The translations under genes were made by a program, and so were the position numbers. A model generated the notes under the pieces. It was not told the DNA's origin, made no database searches, and saw nothing but the letters and a program-made list of their open reading frames with translations. 64,000 bases of DNA from Peribacillus cavernae (GTDB taxonomy: Bacteria; Bacillota; Bacilli; Bacillales; DSM-1321), in the NCBI RefSeq assembly GCF_003989135.1, contig NZ_RYZZ01000018.1:1-64000 (forward strand). Reading direction: 5' to 3'. This document shows, one piece after another, positions 54,473-62,674 of the stretch; position 1 is the stretch's first letter, and each line of letters begins with the position of its first letter.

Positions 54473-55615
54473 ATGGATTTTGAACTGTCTAAAGAACAGC
54501 AAATGATTAAGGAAATGGTCCGTGAATTTGCAGACAAGGAAATTAAGCCGATTGCGATTGAACTGGATGAAAACTCGCAATTTGCGGAAGATGTGTTCAA
54601 GAAGATTGGGGAGCTGGGCTTGCTTGGAATCCCATTTCCGGAAGAATACGGCGGTTCCGGCGGCGATACGGTTTCCTATGCTATCGCAGTGGAGGAAATC
54701 GGCAAGGCGTGCGGCGGTACTGGTTTAAGCTATGCGGCAGCCGTCTCCCTCGGTGCGAGCCCGCTCTATTATTTCGGGACAGAGGAACAAAAGCAAAAGT
54801 ACTTGGTTCCGATAGTAAAGGGGGAAACACTTGGAGCATTTGGTTTGACAGAGCCCAATGCCGGAAGTGATGCGGGCGGCACGAGGACACAGGCAGTCCT
54901 CGACGGTGATGAGTACGTAATAAATGGCGAGAAATGCTGGATCACCAATGCCTCCTATTCAGAAACCATCACGGTCACAGCTGTTTCAGGAAAAAACGAA
55001 CGCGGCAAAAATATCATCTCTGCCTTTATCGTCCCGACAAATACCCCAGGCCTTACGATCAAAAGCAACTACGAAAAAATGGGCGTGCGCGCTTCCAATA
55101 CATGCGAAATTATTTTAGAGGATGTCCGTGTTCCAAAGGAGAATATATTAGGAGACCCGCAACAAGGCTTCAAACAATTTTTATATACGCTTGATGGCGG
55201 GCGGATTTCGATTGCCGCTCTAGCGGTTGGCCTGGCACAGGCGGCGTTTGAGCGCGCACTGATCTTTTCCAAAGAACGGCAGCAATTCGGGCAGCCAATC
55301 TCCAATTTTCAGGCGATTCAATTTAAGCTGGCTGACATGGCCATGGAGATCGAGCTTGCCAGGAACATGGTGTATAAAGCAGCCTGGCTGAAGGATAACA
55401 AGAAGCCTTTTACGAAAGAATCAGCCTATGCCAAGCTTTATGCCAGCGAAATGGCCTTCCGGGTTTGCAACCAGGCGATTCAAATTCATGGAGGATCGGG
55501 ATATATGCGTGAATATGAAGTCGAACGCTTTTTACGGGATGCCAAATTGCTGGAAATCGGTGAGGGAACTTCAGAGATTCAGAGAATTGTAATTGCTAGA
55601 CAACTGGGGTGTTAA
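54473..55615 (+). CDS. yngJ: Acyl-CoA dehydrogenase YngJ (isovaleryl-CoA type)
   Basis: This 380-residue FAD enzyme has the family signatures [19 protein letters not shown] and the C-terminal [23 protein letters not shown]. In B. subtilis YngJ stands first in a leucine-degradation-like operon, where an isovaleryl-CoA dehydrogenase is expected. The ATG at 54473 follows GAGGAGGC; an in-frame ATG at 54440 lies upstream of that site. The following genes run in the yng order. Exact acyl chain preference cannot be read from the sequence. Confidence 0.92.
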   Translation: MDFELSKEQQMIKEMVREFADKEIKPIAIELDENSQFAEDVFKKIGELGLLGIPFPEEYGGSGGDTVSYAIAVEEIGKACGGTGLSYAAAVSLGASPLYYFGTEEQKQKYLVPIVKGETLGAFGLTEPNAGSDAGGTRTQAVLDGDEYVINGEKCWITNASYSETITVTAVSGKNERGKNIISAFIVPTNTPGLTIKSNYEKMGVRASNTCEIILEDVRVPKENILGDPQQGFKQFLYTLDGGRISIAALAVGLAQAAFERALIFSKERQQFGQPISNFQAIQFKLADMAMEIELARNMVYKAAWLKDNKKPFTKESAYAKLYASEMAFRVCNQAIQIHGGSGYMREYEVERFLRDAKLLEIGEGTSEIQRIVIARQLGC

Positions 55616-55693
55616 ACAATCAATCCGAACGCCTCACATCTTCGGGAATCAGCCTAAAGTGTTCATCCAACAATCAATTTTGGGAGGAATCAA

Positions 55694-57340
55694 ATGTCTG
55701 AATTATTGCATGTTACTGTTGGGAAGCTTTTGGAACAAACGGCCAGGAACGAGGGAGAAAAAGAAGCTGTCGTGTACCATGATTTAGGTTTGCGCTATAC
55801 GTATAACGAATTTGAAAAAGTTTGCCGCGAAGCAGCACGGGGATTCATGTCGCTTGGGATTGATAAAGGAGACCATATTTCAATTTGGGCAACAAATAAG
55901 CCCGAATGGCTAATCACTCAATTTTCCACCGCTAAAATGGGTGCCGTCCTTGTCACAGTCAACACAAATTACCGCGCCTCTGAATTGGAGTACTTGTTGA
56001 ACCAATCTGATACTTCGACGATCATTTTAATGGAACAATGTAAGGATCATTCCTACATCGAAACGCTTTACGAAATCGTTCCTGAATTAAAAACGTGTGA
56101 GCCTGGGAAACTACAATCTAAAAAACTGCCAAAATTGAAAAATGTCATCGTTCTGGGCAAAAAGCGCTATCCTGGCACTTTTTCCTGGGAGGATGTCATG
56201 GAGGGCATAGATAATGTTTCGGAAGAAATGCTTGATGCCAGGATGGAATCCATGGATCCGGATGATGTAATCAATATGCAATATACATCAGGTACGACTG
56301 GCTTCCCGAAAGGCGTGATGTTGACGCACTCCAACCTGGTCAATAACGGTTATAACATTGCTGCGTGTATGAAGCTGACTGCAAAAGATCGGATGTGCAT
56401 ACCAGTCCCGTTTTTCCACTGCTTTGGCTGCGTGCTCGGTACAATGGCATGTGTATCAGTAGGAGCAGCGATGATCCCGCTTGAAGAATTCAACCCTGAG
56501 AAGGTGCTGCGGATTGTAGAGGCTGAAAAATGTACAGCGCTTCACGGCGTGCCGACGATGTTTATCGCTGAATTAAACCTTCCCGACTTTGACACATACA
56601 ATGTCAGTTCGCTGCGGACAGGAATTATGGCAGGCTCGAACTGTCCGATTGAGGTTATGAAAAACGTCGTAGAAACGATGGGTGCCTCGGAGATCACGAT
56701 TGTATACGGCCAGACTGAATCATCACCAGGAATTACCCAGACGCGGACTGATGACCCGATTGAATTGCGTGTATCCTCTGTCGGGCGGGCGCTTCCGAAT
56801 GTTGAAGTTAAAATCGTCGAACCGGGAACATCCAGTGAGCTTGCGCGTGGTGTGCAGGGTGAATTATGCACAAGGGGCTATCATGTCATGAAAGGCTACT
56901 ATAACAATCCGGATGCAACCAGGGAAGCGATTGATGAAGAAGGCTGGCTGCATACCGGTGATCTGGCTATCATGGATGAAAACGGCTACTGTAAAATTAC
57001 CGGACGGCTGAAAGACATGATCATCCGCGGCGGCGAGAATATCTATCCTCGTGAAGTGGAAGAGTTTCTCTACCAGCATCCTGCTGTTCTTGACGTTCAA
57101 ATAATCGGTGTACCTGATGAAAGGTTCGGGGAAGAAGTGATGGCCTGGATCATCCCGAAAGAAGCTGGAAATATTACTCCGGAAGCAATTAAAGCATATT
57201 GCAATGGTAAGATTTCCAGGCATAAAATCCCGCGTTATATTCAATTTACAGACCAATATCCCATGACAGCATCAGGCAAGATCCAAAAATATAAGCTTCG
57301 TGAACAATCGCTTGGTCTGTTAACTGAGACGCCACATTAG
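55694..57340 (+). CDS. yngI: Acyl-CoA synthetase YngI (AMP-forming)
   Basis: This 548-residue ligase activates a carboxylic acid with ATP and CoA. It has the P-loop YTSGTTGFPKGVMLTHSN, the YGQTESSPG motif, GWLHTGDLA and the C-terminal catalytic lysine in PMTASGKIQKYKLRE. Size fits B. subtilis YngI. In this operon it may activate acetoacetate or a branched acid. Unlike the paralogous ligase at 9.7 kb it is intact. It lies 78 bases after yngJ with the site TGGGAGGA. Confidence 0.92.
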   Translation: MSELLHVTVGKLLEQTARNEGEKEAVVYHDLGLRYTYNEFEKVCREAARGFMSLGIDKGDHISIWATNKPEWLITQFSTAKMGAVLVTVNTNYRASELEYLLNQSDTSTIILMEQCKDHSYIETLYEIVPELKTCEPGKLQSKKLPKLKNVIVLGKKRYPGTFSWEDVMEGIDNVSEEMLDARMESMDPDDVINMQYTSGTTGFPKGVMLTHSNLVNNGYNIAACMKLTAKDRMCIPVPFFHCFGCVLGTMACVSVGAAMIPLEEFNPEKVLRIVEAEKCTALHGVPTMFIAELNLPDFDTYNVSSLRTGIMAGSNCPIEVMKNVVETMGASEITIVYGQTESSPGITQTRTDDPIELRVSSVGRALPNVEVKIVEPGTSSELARGVQGELCTRGYHVMKGYYNNPDATREAIDEEGWLHTGDLAIMDENGYCKITGRLKDMIIRGGENIYPREVEEFLYQHPAVLDVQIIGVPDERFGEEVMAWIIPKEAGNITPEAIKAYCNGKISRHKIPRYIQFTDQYPMTASGKIQKYKLREQSLGLLTETPH

Positions 57341-57352
57341 GGAGGGTTTTAT

Positions 57353-58711
57353 ATGTTTAAAAAGATTCTGATTGCCAATCGGGGGGAAATAGCCGCCAGG
57401 GTGATTCGGACCTGTAAAAGTATGGGGATAATCTCTGTTGCCGTATACTCTGAAGCCGATAAAGATGCACCGTTTACAACCATGGCAGATGAAGCTTACC
57501 TCCTGGGAGGGCCGAGAGTAAATGAAAGCTATTTAAACGTAGAGAAGATCATTGAAATCGCAAGGGAGACCCGCTGTGATGCGATTCATCCGGGTTATGG
57601 ATTTTTAAGTGAAAATGGCGAGTTTGCCAATCGCTGTAACAGGGAGGGCATTTCCTTCATTGGCCCCGATTCTGATGTCATCCGGAAAATGGGCAATAAA
57701 GTAGAAGCAAGAAAAATGATGGAGAAAGCCGGCCTGCCGTTAGTGCCGGGGCTTTCCAGACCGCTGGCCGGTAAAGAAGAAGCGTTGCTCGAAGCCGAAA
57801 GAATTGGTTACCCGATCATGTTAAAAGCATCGGCTGGAGGCGGCGGGATCGGCATGCAGGCCGTCCACAACGGCGAAGAGCTCCTCAAGGCATATGACGG
57901 GAACCAGAAGCGGGCGCAAATGTTCTTTGGCAACGGAGATATGTTCATTGAAAAGCTGATTGAACAGCCAAGGCATATTGAAATCCAAATTCTCGCCGAT
58001 GGTGCAGGCCAGGCTGTGTATCTTTGGGAACGCGAATGCTCAATCCAAAGGCGGCACCAAAAGGTGATCGAGGAAGCCCCTTCCGCTTTCCTGGATGAAG
58101 TGACAAGAAAGAAGATGGGGGAAGCTGCCGTGAAAGCTGTCAAGGCAATCGGCTACAGTAATGCCGGCACCATTGAGTTTTTAGTGGATAAAGATAAAAA
58201 TTTCTTCTTTTTGGAAATGAATACCCGGCTTCAGGTTGAACATCCGGTAACAGAAGAAATTACGGGCCTTGATTTGGTTGAACTGCAAATTCAGATTGCC
58301 GCAGGTCTTGGTCTTTCTCTCAAACAGAATGAGATTAAACGAGAAGGGCACGCCATTGAAGCGCGGATTTATGCCGAAGATCCGAAGACCTTCTACCCTT
58401 CACCGGGGAAGATTACCGCGTTACACCTGCCTCAAGGAGAAGGGATTCGCCATGAATTGGCGGTGAATGAAAGTTCGTCGGTAACGCCTTTTTATGATCC
58501 GATGATTGCCAAACTGGTAGTCAAAGGTTCTACAAGGAATGAAGCAATCGATCGGATGCAGGCCGCCCTTACGGCATATAAGGTGGAGGGAATTAAGACA
58601 AATATTCCAATGCTTAGCGAGATCCTTTCTTATAAAGCATTTAAGCAGGGAGAAACAACGACAGATTTTATTGAAAAGCATTACAAAAAAACACAATTAC
58701 CAACATCGTAG
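57353..58711 (+). CDS. yngH: Biotin carboxylase subunit YngH (acyl-CoA carboxylase alpha)
   Basis: This 452-residue ATP-grasp biotin carboxylase begins FKKILIANRGEIAARVIRTC and has the glycine-rich loop MLKASAGGGGIGMQ, the RECSIQRRHQKVIEEAPS segment and EMNTRLQVEHPVTE. It carboxylates biotin on the separate carrier protein encoded next. With YngHB and YngE it forms a methylcrotonyl- or propionyl-type acyl-CoA carboxylase. The start follows GGGAGGG 12 bases after yngI. It is distinct from the fatty-acid synthesis AccC by operon context. Confidence 0.93.
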   Translation: MFKKILIANRGEIAARVIRTCKSMGIISVAVYSEADKDAPFTTMADEAYLLGGPRVNESYLNVEKIIEIARETRCDAIHPGYGFLSENGEFANRCNREGISFIGPDSDVIRKMGNKVEARKMMEKAGLPLVPGLSRPLAGKEEALLEAERIGYPIMLKASAGGGGIGMQAVHNGEELLKAYDGNQKRAQMFFGNGDMFIEKLIEQPRHIEIQILADGAGQAVYLWERECSIQRRHQKVIEEAPSAFLDEVTRKKMGEAAVKAVKAIGYSNAGTIEFLVDKDKNFFFLEMNTRLQVEHPVTEEITGLDLVELQIQIAAGLGLSLKQNEIKREGHAIEARIYAEDPKTFYPSPGKITALHLPQGEGIRHELAVNESSSVTPFYDPMIAKLVVKGSTRNEAIDRMQAALTAYKVEGIKTNIPMLSEILSYKAFKQGETTTDFIEKHYKKTQLPTS

Positions 58712-58727
58712 ATCGGGAGGAAACGAC

Positions 58728-58940
58728 ATGGCAGAAATAAAAGCAAGCATGGCCGGAAGCGTATGGAAAATCGCAGTATCAGCAGGAGAGACCGTTACGG
58801 AAGGTCAGGACATCGTCATTCTGGAATCAATGAAAATGGAAATACCCATTGCCGCAGAAGCGGATGGCACAGTCAAAGAAATAAAGGTAAATGAAAGCGA
58901 TTTTGTGAATGAAGGCGATGTATTAGCGATCATTGAGTAG
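58728..58940 (+). CDS. yngHB: Biotin carrier protein YngHB
   Basis: This 70-residue biotinyl domain has the canonical site ESMKMEIP with the modified lysine at residue 36. It carries carboxybiotin between YngH and YngE. Such a stand-alone mini carrier matches B. subtilis YngHB. The ATG at 58728 follows GGGAGGAAACGAC. A longer frame upstream overlaps yngH and is not the real start. Confidence 0.92.
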   Translation: MAEIKASMAGSVWKIAVSAGETVTEGQDIVILESMKMEIPIAAEADGTVKEIKVNESDFVNEGDVLAIIE

Positions 58941-58962
58941 AAGGTAATAAAGGAGTGTTCCT

Positions 58963-59745
58963 ATGTCGTCTGTTATCGAACTTAATAGAGATATTTCAGG
59001 CATTGCGATTGTAACACTGAACCGGCCCGAAGCCGCCAATGCATTATCACTGGAGATGTTAAATGAGCTTGACGATGTTCTTAGTCAGCTTCGATATGAC
59101 CATTCATTAAGGTGCGTCATCCTCACCGGCGCAGGTGAAAAAGCATTTTGTGCCGGGGCTGATCTAAAAGAACGCGTTAGCATGAACGAGCCGGAAGTGA
59201 AAAAGGCAGTCAGATTAATCGGACATACAATTTCAGCAGTGGAAGGGCTGCCTCAGCCTGTCATTGCCGCTATAAACGGCTCGGCATTCGGGGGCGGGCT
59301 TGAGCTGGCGCTTGCCTGCGATATTCGTATCGCAGCAGAAACGGCCAAAATGGGTCTTACCGAAACATCACTCGGGATTATTCCCGGTGCAGGCGGGACC
59401 CAACGGCTGCCACGACTTATCGGTATAGCAAAAGCGAAAGAACTCATCTTTACAGCGCGAAGAATTGACGCCTTTGAAGCAGAGCGACTTGGATTAATCA
59501 GTAAAACTTCAGAAAGAAACCAGTTGCTGACTGAAGCGATTTCATTAGCGAATGAAATCGCCCGTAATGCACCAATTGCCCTGCAGGCTGCAAAAGAAGC
59601 GATAAACCAAGGGGTGGAGACAGACCTTGCTACGGGGTTGAAAATGGAAGAACTTTGTTATGGCATGACAATTCATACAAACGACAGACTGGAAGGCCTT
59701 AATGCTTTTAAAGAAAAAAGAAAACCAATTTTTGCAGGCAAATGA
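58963..59745 (+). CDS. yngF: Enoyl-CoA hydratase YngF (methylglutaconyl-CoA hydratase type)
   Basis: This 260-residue crotonase has the oxyanion-hole segments AFCAGADLKE and NGSAFGGGLELALACDIR and the catalytic glutamates in MGLTETSLGIIPGAGGTQRL. In leucine breakdown the step is hydration of 3-methylglutaconyl-CoA to HMG-CoA. In B. subtilis yngG (HMG-CoA lyase) lies between yngHB and yngF, but here only 22 bases separate the carrier from this gene, so yngG is missing. Confidence 0.92.
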   Translation: MSSVIELNRDISGIAIVTLNRPEAANALSLEMLNELDDVLSQLRYDHSLRCVILTGAGEKAFCAGADLKERVSMNEPEVKKAVRLIGHTISAVEGLPQPVIAAINGSAFGGGLELALACDIRIAAETAKMGLTETSLGIIPGAGGTQRLPRLIGIAKAKELIFTARRIDAFEAERLGLISKTSERNQLLTEAISLANEIARNAPIALQAAKEAINQGVETDLATGLKMEELCYGMTIHTNDRLEGLNAFKEKRKPIFAGK

Positions 59746-59770
59746 ATGATTGTAAGGAGGAGGCTCGCAC

Positions 59771-61300
59771 ATGCCATTAAAGGAAAAACTCAATGAAACC
59801 GTTGAAACGATAAAAAAAGGCGGCTTGGAAAAATATCACGAAAAAAATACGGAAAAAGGGAAACTGTTCGTCCGTGAAAGATTGCACCTGTTATTCGATG
59901 AAGGGATCGAAATAGAAGATGCTTTTTTTGCCAATTGTATGAACGAAGGTCTGCCGGCGGACGGTGTCGTTACGGGACTTGGTAAAATCAACGGCCAGAC
60001 AGTCTGTGTGATGGCAAACGACTCAACGGTAAAAGCAGGTTCATGGGGAGCCAGAACCGTTGAAAAGATCATCCGTATTCAGGAAACGGCGGAAAAACTA
60101 CAGGTACCATTGCTGTATCTAGTCGACTCAGCCGGAGCACGCATCACCGACCAGGTTGAAATGTTTCCGGGAAGAAGGGGAGCCGGCAGAATCTTTTATA
60201 ATCAAGTGAAGCTTTCCGGCAAGATTCCGCAAATTTGCCTGCTATTCGGCCCTTCTGCGGCCGGTGGAGCTTATATCCCGGCTTTCTGTGACATCGTTGT
60301 TATGGTCGAAGGTAATGCCTCGATGTATCTTGGATCACCGAGGATGGCTGAGATGGTAATCGGTGAAAAGGTAACTGAAGAGGAGATGGGCGGAGCGAAA
60401 ATGCATTGTTCCGTTTCCGGATGCGGTGATGTGCTCGCGAAATCGGAACAGGAGGCGATTGAATTTGCCCGCCGTTATCTTACTTATTTCCCAGCCAATT
60501 TCCAGGAAAAACCTTCCGTGAAAGAACCGCAGCTTCCTGAAGAATTTGAAAAATCGATTGCGGATTTGCTTCCGGCTAACCAAAACGCCCCTTTTAATAT
60601 GCATGACTTCATTGCCCGGATCATCGATGAGGGCTCATTTTGCGAAATCAAGAAATTATTCGCACCAGAACTAGTAACTGGACTTGCCCGGTTAAACGGA
60701 AGGTCAATCGGGATCATCGCCAATCAGCCCCGTGTCAAAGGCGGCGTCTTGTTCCATGACTCAGCCGATAAGGCAGCGAAGTTTATTACGCTTTGCGATG
60801 CTTTCCATATTCCGCTGCTGTTTTTGGCGGATATTCCGGGCTTTATGATAGGCACGAAAGTGGAACAGGCCGGCATCATCCGCCACGGAGCAAAGATGAT
60901 TTCGGCGATGAGTGAAGCGACTGTGCCGAAAATTTCAGTCGTCGTCAGAAAGGCATATGGAGCTGGGCTTTATGCCATGGCGGGCCCGGCATTTGAACCC
61001 GACTGCTGCCTTGCACTGCCAACGGCATCGATTGCAGTCATGGGGCCGGAAGCTGCGGTCAATGCGGTATACGCTAATAAAATCAAGGAGCTGCCTCCAG
61101 AAGAGCGCAATGCTTTTATCGAGTTAAAACGTGAAGAATACAAAAAGGACATCGATATTTATCGGCTCGCATCAGAGATGATCATCGACCAAATTGTCCA
61201 GCCGGACGATCTTCGCAGTGAACTAATCAGCAGGTTCGATGCTTATATATCTAAGCAGCAAACCTTCACAACCCGTAAACATGGAGTGTATCCGGTATAA
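59771..61300 (+). CDS. yngE: Acyl-CoA carboxyltransferase YngE (beta subunit)
   Basis: This 509-residue carboxyltransferase moves CO2 from carboxybiotin to an acyl-CoA (methylcrotonyl-CoA or propionyl-CoA). It has the two crotonase-like halves with ARITDQVEMFPGRRGAGRIFYNQ, FGPSAAGGAYIPAFCD, IIANQPRVKGGVLFHDSADK and IPLLFLADIPGFMIG. Length is typical. It is the last gene of the operon (site AAGGAGGAGGC) and ends at a large nested hairpin terminator. Confidence 0.93.
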   Translation: MPLKEKLNETVETIKKGGLEKYHEKNTEKGKLFVRERLHLLFDEGIEIEDAFFANCMNEGLPADGVVTGLGKINGQTVCVMANDSTVKAGSWGARTVEKIIRIQETAEKLQVPLLYLVDSAGARITDQVEMFPGRRGAGRIFYNQVKLSGKIPQICLLFGPSAAGGAYIPAFCDIVVMVEGNASMYLGSPRMAEMVIGEKVTEEEMGGAKMHCSVSGCGDVLAKSEQEAIEFARRYLTYFPANFQEKPSVKEPQLPEEFEKSIADLLPANQNAPFNMHDFIARIIDEGSFCEIKKLFAPELVTGLARLNGRSIGIIANQPRVKGGVLFHDSADKAAKFITLCDAFHIPLLFLADIPGFMIGTKVEQAGIIRHGAKMISAMSEATVPKISVVVRKAYGAGLYAMAGPAFEPDCCLALPTASIAVMGPEAAVNAVYANKIKELPPEERNAFIELKREEYKKDIDIYRLASEMIIDQIVQPDDLRSELISRFDAYISKQQTFTTRKHGVYPV

Positions 61301-61307
61301 AGGAATG

Positions 61308-61419
61308 GCCAATCCTGGCGGCAAGCAAGACGGAAGGATATATCCTGAAAGATTCATATATGTAGATACATAGTATTTCAGGCCAATCCTTTCCATATTG
61401 CCAGGATTGGCTTTTTTTT
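61308..61419 (+). terminator. Large nested-hairpin terminator of the yng operon
   Basis: The outer stem GCCAATCCTGGC (61308-61319) pairs perfectly with 61400-61411, followed by a T8 run. Inside, GGAAGGAT (61332-61339) pairs with ATCCTTTCC (61386-61394) and CCTGAAA (61344-61350) with TTTCAGG (61376-61382). The 104-base extent is unusually long for a plain terminator. Confidence 0.8.
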
Positions 61420-61738
61420 TGCAAATAAAAAAGTTTAAACTTCCTATTTGCATAAGTGCAACTACGCCTCTGTCTTCGCCTTTAGGGGCTCGGCAATCGG
61501 CGAGTTTTCTTTACATTTTTGATGCAAAGTAGTTGAAATTATAAATAATTGGGTGTAAGTTAATTAGTAATTTTGATCATGAGCGAATCATCCACGAGGC
61601 GTATGATATGATTAAAAAAGAAATGCCTAAAAAAACAAATCGCAATTCTTTTAGGCTATCCCAACTCTATCGGTTTAATAAAAATGAGACTTTAGATTCG
61701 ATTTACCATTAATGGTTCGCTAAAAATGGGGGGATACT
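61420..61738. other. Intergenic region before the nicotinamidase gene
   Basis: No gene is seen. The text around 61452-61515 (ACTACGCCTCTGTCTTCGCC ... GGCGAGTTTTC) resembles a short dispersed element I associate with Bacillus genomes, unverified. A weak hairpin AAAAGAAATGCCTAAAA ... TTTTAGGC lies near 61616-61655. The ribosome site GGGGGG precedes the ATG at 61739. Confidence 0.45.
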
Positions 61739-62644
61739 ATGAAAACAAGTTTTGAAAAGATTGTTGATGTACAGGCCATCGGCGGACGAAATCCCGAGAA
61801 AATCAATGATTTGTCAGCGTTTGCAAGATCAGAGAGCTTTCCACCGTCCGCCGCGGATACTGAAAGAGTATTGTTCGTGGGGATTGATTTCCAAAACGAT
61901 TTTATGGAAAATGGTGAGCTCGGTGTTCCTCATTCACATCGCGATATTGAGAATGCAACAAAGTTTATTTATCACAATTTAGAAAAAATAACGACCATAG
62001 CAGTTTCCATTGACACCCACCAGCCAAAGCAAATATTCCATCCATTCTGGTGGGTTGACGGAAGCGGCAAACACCCGGAGCCATTGACAATAATTACTTT
62101 AGAGGATGTAGAGGGAGGTAAATGGACACCGGCAGAAAAATATGAAGAAAGTCTGGAATATGTCCGTAATCTCGAAAAGTCAGGAAAAAAGCAATTATGT
62201 ATATGGCCTTTTCATTGTATTCAGGGAACAACAGGTGCGGCCTTAGAAAGTCAATTTTCGAATATGATCCACTTTCATTCGTTTGCAAGAAATGCTAATT
62301 TACAAAAGATCGTAAAAGGACTTGATCCATTAAGCGAAATGTATGGGATTATCAAACCGGAGTATGATCGTGATCACTATTGCAATCACCAGTTTTTAGA
62401 ATCCTTGAAGACTTATGACAAAATTATCGTTGCCGGAGAAGCAAAATCCCACTGTGTCTTGGAATCGGTAAAACAAATCGCCGAACATTACGCAGACAAC
62501 AGGGAAATTACCTCGAGAATCTTTTTATTGGAGGATTGTATGTCTCCCATCCCAGGCTTCGAAAAAGTCACAGCGGAAGAATTTAATCGTTTAAGGAACC
62601 AATATAAAGTGAACATAGTAACGTCTGAGAGCTTCACATTATAA
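61739..62644 (+). CDS. Nicotinamidase-like cysteine hydrolase (long form)
   Basis: This 301-residue isochorismatase-fold protein has the catalytic Asp in LFVGIDFQNDFMENGELG, metal-ligand histidines in SIDTHQPKQIFHPFWWVD and the nucleophilic Cys in VAGEAKSHCVLESVKQ. It would convert nicotinamide to nicotinate. At 301 residues it exceeds classical PncA (about 180-210) by an N-terminal stretch and an inserted middle section. The gene lies 30 bases before pncB, giving a two-step NAD salvage operon; this context supports nicotinamidase over other hydrolases of the fold. Confidence 0.85.
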   Translation: MKTSFEKIVDVQAIGGRNPEKINDLSAFARSESFPPSAADTERVLFVGIDFQNDFMENGELGVPHSHRDIENATKFIYHNLEKITTIAVSIDTHQPKQIFHPFWWVDGSGKHPEPLTIITLEDVEGGKWTPAEKYEESLEYVRNLEKSGKKQLCIWPFHCIQGTTGAALESQFSNMIHFHSFARNANLQKIVKGLDPLSEMYGIIKPEYDRDHYCNHQFLESLKTYDKIIVAGEAKSHCVLESVKQIAEHYADNREITSRIFLLEDCMSPIPGFEKVTAEEFNRLRNQYKVNIVTSESFTL

Positions 62645-62674
62645 GCTCCTTATTAAAACCGGAGGAAAAAGAAA

